DNA of 35,137 nt from assembly GCA_032252755.1 (NCBI GenBank), contig JAVUPY010000063.1, positions 1 through 35,137 on the forward strand, written 5' to 3'. Source of the DNA: Terriglobia bacterium (GTDB lineage Bacteria; Acidobacteriota; Terriglobia; Terriglobales; Acidobacteriaceae). A model generated the notes under the pieces. That model did no database searches and was not told the DNA's origin. It worked only from the letters and a program-made list of their open reading frames with translations. Positions within the stretch are counted from its first letter, which is position 1. Each line of letters begins with the position of its first letter. Both the position numbers and the translations under genes were made by a program. Below, piece by piece: positions 15,108 through 31,423 of this stretch.

Positions 15108-16838
15108 TCAGGGCTCAAGACCCATTTTTCGTAGCAGGATTGCGAAACGGGGATCGCTGCGAATTGGATCGAGAAAACCATAGCTTTTGATGGGCATGAT
15201 GAGTTGGTCACACTCGTCGACGGCGCGGTCGAGCCACTGGAAGGCAGTATTGATTTGTCTGAGGCCTAAGTGGATCCACGCGAAGCAGGTTGGTGGGACA
15301 TATCCCGTCGTTGCTTTCTCGTGAAGACGGCGGAGCACCTCACGAGCTTCATTGGAATGGCCACAGCTCGTAAAGGTCAGCCCAAGCCATCCCAGCATCA
15401 TCGGGGCGTCGCAGGTCAGGTCGGCCGCTCTCCGCAGACTGGAAATGGCCTCATCACACCGATTGAGATAGCGCGCGGCAACTCCCACGACGAAGTTCCC
15501 CTGCCCGGAGGAGGGATCGATCTCGAGCAAGATGCGGCCCTGTTCTACTGCGCGCTCAAACTCTCGATTGAGGGTGAGCGTGATTCCGAGCCAGAGCCTC
15601 GCCCAGACTGACAAGGGATCAAACTCGAGAGCTCGCCTGAGCGTCTCGATGGCCTCTTTCAGACGACCATCAGGCATGAGTTCGCTGACCGCATATCTCG
15701 TAAGAACGACCGGCGAATTCGGGTCGAGGCGCAGAGCCAGCGCCATCTCGCGGTGGACTTCGGGCCAGTTGTAATCGATAGCCTTATGGAATTGGCCGAC
15801 GAGGGCATGTATCTCGGCGCGGGTATTGTCAATCTCCAAGGCTCGCATGGCATGCGCAAGTCCGATCGAGAAGGCCTTTCGGGGCGGCATGAAACCGAGA
15901 TACCCCTGGTACCAGTAGAGTTCGGCAATCGCGTCGAGGACGGGGGTGAAGTCGGGATCGCGAGCAATGGAGTTCTCAAAATGCCGCAGGGCAGCGGCAG
16001 TCCTCTCCGGGGTTCCCATCGCGATCGATCGGCCCTGGATGTATTCGCGATAGGCAATCAGATCGCGAGTTGGCATGTGGGAAGCGTTCAAGGTCAGCGC
16101 ACGCATTCCCATTCCGAGTTGAGCCGCGATGTCCGTGGCGGCCCTCAGCTGCAGCGCCAGAAGATCATTCCAGAGCGCTTCATACTTGCGCGCGAAAACG
16201 TGGGTTTCGTCTCGCGCGCGTACGACCTGGATGTTGAGTTCACCATTGTGACTGGAGCGGCGGATGGCGCCCTCAACGGCATAGTCGACGGCCAGTTCGC
16301 GTCCGATGCGGGCAACCTCCTTGCGAGTGGTCTTGTAGTGCATCGCTGTCGTACGGGCGATGACGGCGAGGCGCTCCGGGGCGAGGGATGCTAGCGCGGT
16401 AATGACCTCGTCGGTCATTGCATCGCACAGGTACTCCTGCGCCGGATCTCCGGTCATATTCACAAACGGCAGAACGACCAGGCGCAGCGGTTTTCCCGAC
16501 TGCGTTGTTGGTTCGGGAAACTCCTGCACATCGGCGATGAAGCGGTAACCGCGCTTGGGGAGAGTTTCGATAAAGGAAGGATGTTCCGCGGAGTCGCCGA
16601 GGGTTTCGCGCAGTTGCGCAATGGCGGTATTCAAGTTGTTTTCGAAATCGACGGACACCTCGTCGCTCCAGATGTGGCGCTGAAGGTCGTCGCGAGAGAT
16701 TACTTGACCGGGGTGTTCGAGGAGAAGATCGAGGATTTGGAAAAGTTGATATCGGAGCCTGATCTTCGCTCCGCATTTGCGGAGCTGACCGGAGTCCAGG
16801 TCGGCTTCATAGGAACCGAAGCGAACGACGTGGGGCAT
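15108..16838 (-). CDS. Winged-helix DNA-binding / TolB-like / TPR transcriptional regulator
   Basis: The start at 16838 has AGGAG 8 bases upstream; the frame is open to 16865 but the added 9 residues are unrelated. The 576-residue product begins with an OmpR/PhoB-type winged helix (about residues 1-95: RFGSYEADLDSGQLRKCG, then LLLEHPGQVISRDDL, NTAIAQLRETLGD and PKRGYRFIA). Residues about 115-235 resemble the TolB N-terminal-like region of adenylate-cyclase/CadC-like regulators (LVVLPFVNMTGDPAQEY). The rest is tetratricopeptide helices (REYIQGRSIAMGTPERTAA, EIHALVGQFHKAI, RRALEFDPLSVWARLWLG). No receiver domain and no clear membrane segment are seen, so the input is unclear. It is divergent from the 5'-nucleotidase gene and has a direct-repeat operator candidate between. 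Confidence 0.88.
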   Translation of the reverse strand: MPHVVRFGSYEADLDSGQLRKCGAKIRLRYQLFQILDLLLEHPGQVISRDDLQRHIWSDEVSVDFENNLNTAIAQLRETLGDSAEHPSFIETLPKRGYRFIADVQEFPEPTTQSGKPLRLVVLPFVNMTGDPAQEYLCDAMTDEVITALASLAPERLAVIARTTAMHYKTTRKEVARIGRELAVDYAVEGAIRRSSHNGELNIQVVRARDETHVFARKYEALWNDLLALQLRAATDIAAQLGMGMRALTLNASHMPTRDLIAYREYIQGRSIAMGTPERTAAALRHFENSIARDPDFTPVLDAIAELYWYQGYLGFMPPRKAFSIGLAHAMRALEIDNTRAEIHALVGQFHKAIDYNWPEVHREMALALRLDPNSPVVLTRYAVSELMPDGRLKEAIETLRRALEFDPLSVWARLWLGITLTLNREFERAVEQGRILLEIDPSSGQGNFVVGVAARYLNRCDEAISSLRRAADLTCDAPMMLGWLGLTFTSCGHSNEAREVLRRLHEKATTGYVPPTCFAWIHLGLRQINTAFQWLDRAVDECDQLIMPIKSYGFLDPIRSDPRFAILLRKMGLEP

Positions 16839-16937
16839 GATGGCGCTCCTGCCCTGATGCGGCAAAGCCTACGCCCAATCTAATCCGGGGTCAATGATTA
16901 AGCCCTGCGCTATCAACCGCCTGCGCTTTAAGGAAAA

Positions 16938-16958
16938 TTCAAGACGCTTTCAAGACGC
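16938..16958. promoter_or_regulatory. Tandem 11-bp-period direct repeat, candidate operator
   Basis: TTCAAGACGC occurs at 16938-16947 and again at 16949-16958, a period of 11 bases, which is the arrangement bound by tandem OmpR/PhoB-type winged helices. It sits about 100 bases upstream of the winged-helix regulator (minus) and about 112 bases upstream of the 5'-nucleotidase gene (+). Control of one or both genes by the regulator is an inference. Confidence 0.55.
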
Positions 16959-17070
16959 CCTCCATTCATTAACTCCACCGATCGCCGCAGAATGGCCCTC
17001 GATCCGGCTCCCAATGAGTTTCCTTCCCCCACAAGCCTGCCCCGTGAGCTAGCAGGCCAAGGAGCATGTA

Positions 17071-18696
17071 ATGAGAAATCACCAGAGACGATTCATCGCC
17101 CAACTTATTACGGCAGCGCTCGTGGCATTGGCACTATGCCTGACCGTCGTTCCGCCTGTCGCAGCCCAGTCTGCTCAAATAACGTTACTTCATATCAACG
17201 ATACTCACTCTCACCTCGACGCATGGGGACCAAAGGATGCAAACCTCGACGGAACGTTGGGTGGGCTGCCGAAGGCGGCAGCAATCATCAACGCGGAGAA
17301 GACCGCGGATCTTCAAGCGCTTTTTGTTTATGGCGGCGATTTCATGGAAGGCGATCTGTTCTTCCGCGACTACCTGGGCGTGCCGGAGCTGAGCTTGCTT
17401 AGATCGCTTGGCCTGGACGTGATGGTGCTCGGGAATCACGACTTCGTCGCTGGGCCGGATTTCCCGGCGAGTGTGTTTCAATCGGCCTGGCCGACCGGCG
17501 GCGTGCCGGTCGTGGGAACAAACCTCGTCGTTCCCACGAACTCTCCACTCTATCCGTGGGTCACGCCGTGGGTGATGAAAGAGGTGAACGGAGTGAAGGT
17601 CGGGATCATCGGTATCACGGTTCGAAACGCTCCGCGAGAGAACAATGCACCGCTAGGTCATCCCGCACCGGTGACCGTTCTGAAATATACGGTGGATCCG
17701 GTTCCGGGAACGGTAGCTGCGCTGCGCTCGGCAGGCGCACAAGTGATCATCTGCATCGCGCACATCGGGATGGTCTCGGCCCGCGACCTCGCAACGAAGG
17801 TTCCCGACATCGATGTCATCGTGAATGGGCATGATCATGCGGTATTGGAGCAACCGGAGAAGGTGGGCAAGACGCTCATTATTTCCGCTGGCGACCACTA
17901 CCGGTACGTCGGACGGTTGCGCCTGGCGGTGGCCGGTTCCCAAGTGAGCCTGGTTGACTACGCTCTCCTCAGCGTGGATGAGACCGTGACACCATTGGCA
18001 TCGGTGCAAGCGGAGATCGACAATTTGAAGGCGGGCATTGTTGCGCGCTACGGCGACGTGTATCACCAGAGGCTTGCGGTCGCGGACCCGGACCTCACCG
18101 CGCAGTTCAATCCGAATAAGGCAAAGCGCGATACCGCGCTGGGGAATCTGTATACAGACGCGTATCGAGGGTGGACGGGAACGGACGTTGCGATTGAGGC
18201 AACGGGCTGGCTGGGAGACGATTTTCCTGCTGGTCCGATTGTCGGCGCCGATGTTTTCCGCGGGATGAGCTACGCGGAACCTGCGCTTGGCAAGTCTACC
18301 GCGACGCCGTGGCGGCTCGTCACCTTCCGCACCAGCGGCGCCACATTACTGGCGGTTCTTGAAGCCACGATAGCGCTGGGAGGCGATTACTTCCCGCAGG
18401 TTTCAGGCATGCGGCTGGATTACGATTCCTCGGCTTCAGCCGGTAGCAAGATTCTGGCTGACACTGTGCACCTGGGCGGGAAGATCCTGGCTCCCGATCA
18501 GTTTTACAGCGTGACGGTTACCGAAGGCACCTATGGCGCGCTACTTTCCCTCAAGGTGCCGATGCAGGACGTACAGTTGGTACCGGTCTCCGCGTTCGAC
18601 GCCACGCGTCTGCTGGTTGCTTCGCGAGGCACGCTTGGATTGGCTACGTCGAACCGGATAAGGGATGTTGCGGGGAAGTTCAAGAATGACGAATGA
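17071..18696 (+). CDS. UshA-type periplasmic 5'-nucleotidase / metallophosphatase
   Basis: A 541-residue protein with a signal peptide (LITAALVALALCLTVVPPVAA) that cleaves near residue 33. The metallophosphoesterase domain has its metal ligands in place: LLHINDTHSH (D44, H46), YGGDF (D90), LGNHDF (N122, H123), CIAHIG and VNGHDHA. The second half (about residues 330-541) is the 5'-nucleotidase C-terminal substrate-binding domain, with NLYTDAYR, GATLLAVLEATI and SGMRLDYDSSA. Relatives free nucleosides and phosphate from extracellular nucleotides. The divergent neighbour is a winged-helix regulator that may control it. AAGGAG lies 7 bases before the start (GGCCAAGGAGCATGTAATG), so the ATG used is well supported. 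Confidence 0.93.
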   Translation: MRNHQRRFIAQLITAALVALALCLTVVPPVAAQSAQITLLHINDTHSHLDAWGPKDANLDGTLGGLPKAAAIINAEKTADLQALFVYGGDFMEGDLFFRDYLGVPELSLLRSLGLDVMVLGNHDFVAGPDFPASVFQSAWPTGGVPVVGTNLVVPTNSPLYPWVTPWVMKEVNGVKVGIIGITVRNAPRENNAPLGHPAPVTVLKYTVDPVPGTVAALRSAGAQVIICIAHIGMVSARDLATKVPDIDVIVNGHDHAVLEQPEKVGKTLIISAGDHYRYVGRLRLAVAGSQVSLVDYALLSVDETVTPLASVQAEIDNLKAGIVARYGDVYHQRLAVADPDLTAQFNPNKAKRDTALGNLYTDAYRGWTGTDVAIEATGWLGDDFPAGPIVGADVFRGMSYAEPALGKSTATPWRLVTFRTSGATLLAVLEATIALGGDYFPQVSGMRLDYDSSASAGSKILADTVHLGGKILAPDQFYSVTVTEGTYGALLSLKVPMQDVQLVPVSAFDATRLLVASRGTLGLATSNRIRDVAGKFKNDE

Positions 18697-18701
18697 AGAC
18701 C

Positions 18702-18726
18702 TGAATTGATGATTGACGATTTTCGA
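18702..18726. repeat. TGACGATTTTCxCATTGA spacer repeat, copy iii (partial)
   Basis: GAATTGATGATTGACGATTT followed by TCGAA, a shorter version of the repeat at 11418, 14437 and 20142. The rest of the 232-base spacer to 18928 shows no gene. Confidence 0.5.
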
Positions 18727-18928
18727 AGTGGCGACTGAAAACCACTGTTTACGATTGGCCGATCGGCTCAAAAACGCCCGCGGAACCGAAGGGCATGAAA
18801 TCGGAGGCCGATGAATTCTGCCCGGGTGCTTCTCTGGATTTCGAGAGTAGGTCTGTAAACGTCAGCGCACGATAGTGCTTCTGAACGAATAGCACGTTGT
18901 TTCTATTCATTTCAGGGGGTCTATCAGC

Positions 18929-20134
18929 GTGAGCGGGTGTCTACGTCGAACTCTGGCTGTCGTCTTAACTGTATTTTTGAGTGCTCTGCTTCTGGGGCTT
19001 GCAGCTTGCGGAAACAAGACCAGTTCTTCGTCCGGAAATAATAGTGGAACGAACGGGACTGACAATGGAAGCGGCACAAACGGCGGAAGTAGTAGCGGAT
19101 CGGGCAATGGTGGGGGCACAAGCGGCGGAGGAAGCGGGAGCGGCCAGGCGGCCGCAACTTACCTCTATGTTGCGAATGCGGGTCCGGACAACAACTACTT
19201 TACCGAGAGCAGCACGCCGGAGACGATCAGTATCCTCAAAGTCGATCCGAATACCAGCCAGATGACCCTGGTGGGCGGGTACGGCGACGAATCGAAGTGG
19301 ATCGCGAACCAGATCCTGGTAGCGGGCCAGTGGGTACTCGCGTCGCGCGGCACGGGCGCGGCTTTCTCCGAGATGAAGATCGATTCGTCGACCGGCGAAC
19401 TCAGCGATCAGAAGGATCTCACAACAGGCCAGCTATTCACAGTCAGTCCGGACGGAAAGTTCGTGGTACTGCTTGAAAATGGGAACTTCACTTCCTACTC
19501 GATTGACCAGAGTTCTGGCGCGCTAACGAAAGTAAGTTCGACCGCGGAAACGTGCTCGGCGGTGCCGGTGGTCTCGCAATGGGACCCGACCGGGCAGTAC
19601 TTTGCTCCGCTGAATTGTGATGGGACCGTGGTGAAAGTGTCGTCGACGGGACAGATCTCGGCGAATGCAACCAACGCTGATCAACTGGATGCGAGCGCGC
19701 AGCCCGTTGGGTTCAACACCAGCGGTACGCATTTCGTCGCGGTGAAGAAAGTTGACCAGGGCGGACAGGTTCTGATCTATGACTTCGATCCGAATACCGG
19801 CTCGTTGACGTTCTCGGGAAATGGACCGAGCTTCGGCGACGGGACTAGCTACGCGATTGGTGGTGATTATCTTTACGTGCGTGGCGGAACAGGGACGATC
19901 TACAAGATGGGTGGTACTCCGTTTGGGGTCACGGATACGGGGCAAACGTTCAACGCGGTCAGCGGATGGAGTCAGCCGTTCATCGTGGACCTGCAGAGCA
20001 ACACGGCGTTCATCGTTCAGCCGCAGTCAAACCAAGTCAGTTCTCTGCGAGTGGGATCAGACGGCGGATTGAAACTGGTGGATAGCAAACCGACCGGGAC
20101 CGCACCCTGGGTGATGGCGGTGGCACATTTCTAG
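18929..20134 (+). CDS. Lactonase-like beta-propeller lipoprotein with Ser/Gly linker
   Basis: The start is GTG, with CAGGGGGT 8 bases upstream. The 401-residue product has a lipobox (LLLGLAAC, Cys at about residue 27), so it should be lipid-anchored after processing by signal peptidase II. Residues about 30-73 are a low-complexity linker of Ser, Gly, Asn and Thr. After that come seven-bladed-propeller-like repeats (YLYVANAG, SILKVDPNTSQMTLVGG, KIDSSTGELSD, SIDQSSGALTKV, DFDPNTGSLTFSG, SLRVGSDGGLKLVDS), as in the 6-phosphogluconolactonase (cycloisomerase-2) family. Many such proteins are scaffolds and not enzymes, so no reaction is claimed. It faces away from the nucleotidase and ends in front of a repeat pair. 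Confidence 0.82.
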   Translation: MSGCLRRTLAVVLTVFLSALLLGLAACGNKTSSSSGNNSGTNGTDNGSGTNGGSSSGSGNGGGTSGGGSGSGQAAATYLYVANAGPDNNYFTESSTPETISILKVDPNTSQMTLVGGYGDESKWIANQILVAGQWVLASRGTGAAFSEMKIDSSTGELSDQKDLTTGQLFTVSPDGKFVVLLENGNFTSYSIDQSSGALTKVSSTAETCSAVPVVSQWDPTGQYFAPLNCDGTVVKVSSTGQISANATNADQLDASAQPVGFNTSGTHFVAVKKVDQGGQVLIYDFDPNTGSLTFSGNGPSFGDGTSYAIGGDYLYVRGGTGTIYKMGGTPFGVTDTGQTFNAVSGWSQPFIVDLQSNTAFIVQPQSNQVSSLRVGSDGGLKLVDSKPTGTAPWVMAVAHF

Positions 20135-20141
20135 AACAACA

Positions 20142-20176
20142 ATTGAGGAGTGACGATTTTCGCATTGAAGATTGAA
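20142..20176. repeat. TGACGATTTTCxCATTGA spacer repeat, copy iv
   Basis: TGACGATTTTCGCATTGA followed by AGATTGAAAA, in the spacer just behind the lactonase-like gene, directly next to the palindrome at 20179. Confidence 0.6.
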
Positions 20177-20178
20177 AA

Positions 20179-20212
20179 GACCCACATCTGTTGAATGCGG
20201 CAGATGTGGGTC
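20179..20212. repeat. CCCACATCTGC palindromic repeat, copy B
   Basis: GACCCACATCTG (20179-20190) pairs perfectly over 12 bases with CAGATGTGGGTC (20201-20212). It lies between two convergent genes (stops at 20134 and 20238), followed on the minus strand by TCTTTTC, so it may end transcription there. Confidence 0.85.
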
Positions 20213-20237
20213 AGAGAACGTGTTGATACGGTCTCGG

Positions 20238-20594
20238 TTATGCCGGGGCCGTTTTTTGTTGGCGGAAATAGGCGTTTGCGGCGGGGCGAAGAAGGACGTA
20301 GGCGAAGATCGCGAGTATGAGTGTATGCACCGCGACCTGGCTCCAGGAATTCCAGAAGCTGATGGTGAGGTGGAAAGCGATCCAGAGGAGGGCGACCCAG
20401 CGCGCCCAGTCGTGGCCACGGAGCACGTAGATGCCGGCGATGATGGCCAGGAGGCGGATGAGGAGGACGGCGATGTACTCGTATGGGAAGGGGTGCCAAG
20501 TTTTTGCGTCGGTGATGTGGTAGGCGATGCCGGCGGTTCCGGAAAGGATCAGCAGACAGGCGATCAGGGTGATGGAGAGAGGGCGTTTAAGCAT
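20238..20594 (-). CDS. Small integral membrane protein of unknown function
   Basis: A 118-residue protein with four likely membrane segments (ITLIACLLILSGTAGIAY, YIAVLLIRLLAIIAGIYVL, WVALLWIAFHLTISFW, VHTLILAIFAYVLL) and a polar C-terminal tail (FRQQKTAPA). I do not recognise a defined family beyond small four-helix membrane proteins. It lies 6 bases beyond the stop of the VOC-family gene on the same strand, so the two are probably one transcript; no functional link is obvious. Confidence 0.75.
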   Translation of the reverse strand: MLKRPLSITLIACLLILSGTAGIAYHITDAKTWHPFPYEYIAVLLIRLLAIIAGIYVLRGHDWARWVALLWIAFHLTISFWNSWSQVAVHTLILAIFAYVLLRPAANAYFRQQKTAPA

Positions 20595-20600
20595 GTCAAG

Positions 20601-21008
20601 CTACTCCAGGATTCTTCCGATCAACCATATGTGCCCGAAGGGGTCGATGACAGCTCCTTGAAGAATTCGACGGATGGGCCGTGGTCCACTCATCTCATAT
20701 GCATCCTCCGTCACGGGGCTGTGCTCTTTGGCTCCTGTGGCTAACGCTCGATGGTGCACGGCGACCGGATCGTCCACGAAAAGTTCAATCCGCACAGTTG
20801 TGAATTCTGCGGAGTCTGGGGAGCGGGTACCGTATTGTGGCGATTCGTGTGCGAGGAAAAATTTTGCGCCGGCGATTTCGAGACCTGCGACGCAATCGGC
20901 TCCGCTGCCGAGTTTCCATAGGAGGTCCGCACCGAAGGCACGCTGGTAGAACTCGATCGCGGCGCTGCCATCCCGTACGGCCAGCATGGGGGAGATCTGA
21001 ATTGGCAT
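20601..21008 (-). CDS. VOC-superfamily (glyoxalase/bleomycin-resistance-like) protein
   Basis: A 135-residue protein with two beta-alpha-beta-beta-beta modules typical of the vicinal oxygen chelate fold: MLAVRDGSAAIEFYQRAFGADLLW opens the first, IELFVDDPVAVHHRALATGA the second, which closes with VIDPFGHIWLIG. A first-module metal ligand is not obvious, as expected for PhnB-like members. Substrate is unknown; relatives bind or modify small molecules. It is followed by the small membrane-protein gene with a 6-base gap. The start is supported by GGAGGAGA-like bases upstream (TCCTCCGATGCC on the coding strand). Confidence 0.85.
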   Translation of the reverse strand: MPIQISPMLAVRDGSAAIEFYQRAFGADLLWKLGSGADCVAGLEIAGAKFFLAHESPQYGTRSPDSAEFTTVRIELFVDDPVAVHHRALATGAKEHSPVTEDAYEMSGPRPIRRILQGAVIDPFGHIWLIGRILE

Positions 21009-21040
21009 CGGAGGAGAATACCATCTCCTCTAATTAGAGG

Positions 21041-21070
21041 CCCACATCTGCTAACTGCGGCAGATGTGGG
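21041..21070. repeat. CCCACATCTGC palindromic repeat, copy C
   Basis: CCCACATCTGC (21041-21051) pairs perfectly with GCAGATGTGGG (21060-21070). It lies behind the rpoC stop and terminator and upstream of the VOC-family gene. Confidence 0.85.
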
Positions 21071-21098
21071 GCACGGATATCTCATTATTCGCCCAACG

Positions 21099-21120
21099 AA
21101 AAGCCCCGCCTAGCGGGGCT
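21099..21120 (-). terminator. Intrinsic terminator of the rplL-rpoBC end
   Basis: On the coding (minus) strand AGCCCCGC (21120-21113) pairs with GCGGGGCT (21109-21102) around a TAG loop, followed by TTTT. It is 28 bases behind the rpoC stop, the end of the whole ribosomal/RNA-polymerase transcript. Confidence 0.92.
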
Positions 21121-21147
21121 AGACGGGGCAGGCAGAACCAGAAACAA

Positions 21148-25353
<4,206 letters not shown>

Positions 25354-25558
25354 ATTGCCTCCTCCCTGGATGGCTGTGAGGGCCTCCAGGACTTGCAGCC
25401 TTTCGCGGCTGCACGGCGGATCCGAAATCAGTGGCCTGCTGCCAGTTGCTAGTTGCCGGTTGACAACCGATCGCTTGCAGTGGCCTCAATCTCCGCACAT
25501 CGTGTTTCGGAACCTCCACGATGGCGCTAATCCAAAACTCTTCGCGTCAGCGCCGGGG

Positions 25559-25589
25559 CAGTTGCCGTTCCGACTGGAAGCGGCAACTG
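25559..25589 (-). other. Stable hairpin in the rpoB-rpoC spacer
   Basis: CAGTTGCCG (25559-25567) pairs perfectly with CGGCAACTG (25581-25589); the loop adds TTCC/GGAA pairing with one bulged base, making about 13 bp. It begins 15 bases beyond the rpoB stop and has no T-run, so it looks like an RNA-processing or stabilising element more than a terminator. A second hairpin (GCAGCC/GGCTGC) lies at about 25395-25412, also in the spacer. Confidence 0.6.
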
Positions 25590-25603
25590 GAACCGGGAAC
25601 TGA

Positions 25604-30079
<4,476 letters not shown>

Positions 30080-30775
30080 TAGTAGAACTCCTGAGTTGTG
30101 CCGGAAGTGCCTTCCGCCCTTACCGGCCGCGCCGCTCGTTGACGACGCTTTGTCCTAACTTCGAATACTTGCTGCTGGCGCGAAAAACCGTTGACGGTGC
30201 GGCTCCTGCGCGGGTTCCGCATCCCGGAACATCTCGCAACGGAGCAAAAACGCGCTTAGCCCGCGAGGAACAAGATTCCCCGTGGGCGCCGTTCAATGCG
30301 TCCTTAGACCTTCCCTTTTGAAGGAAGAGATTTCGTTTGTGTCTTCCTGCGCCAGTTTGTGCTTGGCCTGTTCCCAGCCTGGTGGTGCCAGGCTGCCTGC
30401 CACTCTCAATTCGACCACGCAGTGTTGGGAGTTCCCACGTTCTGTCTCCCTTGGACAACTGCGCCTGCCTGCCAGGGAATTCCGCGATCCGGCGATGGGG
30501 GTCGCTCACTTCCCGGCGGCAGCAAAGTTCTGTAACGTCCACCAACGTCACAGCCACTTCGCGGCACCTCCACGCCCGGAATCTCCCTCACGGGAGTACC
30601 AACTGGGGAGGGCCGACCTGCTCACCGCACCGCCAAATCCGGGAGCAGGGTAAAACGGGATCCGCGGGCGCGAACCCGTGTATCTGCTTGGATTCACGCC
30701 AGCGGCATTTCGATTCAAAAGACTCGGTGAAAGCCCACATCTGCCGAAAACGGCAGACGCGGGGTACCGAGAGAA
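30080..30775 (-). other. Long rplL-rpoB spacer
   Basis: About 700 bases without a convincing gene; the one longer minus-strand frame (30120-30557) has no family features. Contents: the palindrome of the CCCACATCTGC family at 30734-30763, a 7-bp hairpin near 30374-30392 (AGCCTGG/CCAGGCT), a short hairpin CCTTC/GAAGG near 30308-30323, and the rpoB ribosome site (AGGAG). In E. coli the corresponding spacer holds a partial terminator and an RNase III site that lower rpoB expression relative to rplL; a similar role is likely but not shown. Confidence 0.6.
30734..30763. repeat. CCCACATCTGC palindromic repeat, copy D
   Basis: CCCACATCTGCCG and CGGCAGACGCGGG flank an AAAA loop, pairing with G-U type changes. 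It starts 13 bases beyond the rplL stop and is followed on the minus strand by CTTTCACC, so it may attenuate transcription into rpoB. Confidence 0.8.
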
Positions 30776-31159
30776 CTACTTAACTTCTACGGTCGCGCCA
30801 GCTTCCTGGAACTTCTTCTGGATGGTTGCTGCTTCGTCCTTCGACACGCCTTCCTTCACGGTCTTGGGAGCGCCATCCACCAGGTCCTTCGCTTCCTTCA
30901 GGCCAAGGCTGGTGACTTCGCGGACAGCCTTGATCACGTTGATCTTGTTGGCGCCGGCGGCGGTCAGAACGACGGTGAATTCCGTCTTCTCTTCCGCCGG
31001 GGCCGCGGCAGCCGCGCCGCCAGCCGCGCCGGCAACCATGACCGGGGCAGCGGCCGCAGCCGACACGCCAAGACGACCTTCCAACTTCTTCACCAGTTCA
31101 GCCGCTTCGAGCAGCGACAAACCAACAATCTGTTCTTCCAACTGCTGCAGATCCGCCAT
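30776..31159 (-). CDS. rplL: 50S ribosomal protein L7/L12
   Basis: A 127-residue acidic protein with the N-terminal dimerisation helix ([27 protein letters not shown]), an Ala/Gly/Pro-rich hinge ([20 protein letters not shown]), and the globular C-terminal domain that binds translation factors ([46 protein letters not shown]). It is the multi-copy stalk protein on the ribosome. The second ATG (31159) is chosen because GGAG is 7 bases upstream of it; the first ATG (31165) is only one base behind the same site. It follows rplJ after 258 bases that hold a small CTCTC/GAGAG hairpin and nothing else recognisable. Confidence 0.97.
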   Translation of the reverse strand: MADLQQLEEQIVGLSLLEAAELVKKLEGRLGVSAAAAAPVMVAGAAGGAAAAAPAEEKTEFTVVLTAAGANKINVIKAVREVTSLGLKEAKDLVDGAPKTVKEGVSKDEAATIQKKFQEAGATVEVK

Positions 31160-31423
31160 TTTCATTCTCCAATTCGAATTCGTTATTCGTTGTGTGTTTC
31201 GATTTCGTTACCGCCAGAGCCTATGCTCGAAGCCTGCGAGTGGCCGCCACGCAATCACTGCGTTGCTTGGACCCGCTCCGGTCAAGACCGAACCCTCTGC
31301 CGTCGCGCCAGACAGTCGCAACAGACGAAGCACGCCCCACAACGGATAACGGAAATCTTTGGACTGACTTTCATCAGCCCGAACTTGTTAAAGAGCAGGC
31401 ACTCTCGTGAGAGAGGCCGGAAG

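Noticed and set aside
19010-19145. The Ser/Gly/Asn repeats of the lactonase-like gene as a CRISPR or tandem DNA repeat
   Set aside because: They are irregular codons of a low-complexity linker behind a lipobox, without spacer/repeat structure. No CRISPR array was found anywhere in the window.
30120-30557. A 145-codon frame in the rplL-rpoB spacer
   Set aside because: No recognisable domain, odd composition, no ribosome site. Kept as unexplained spacer only.
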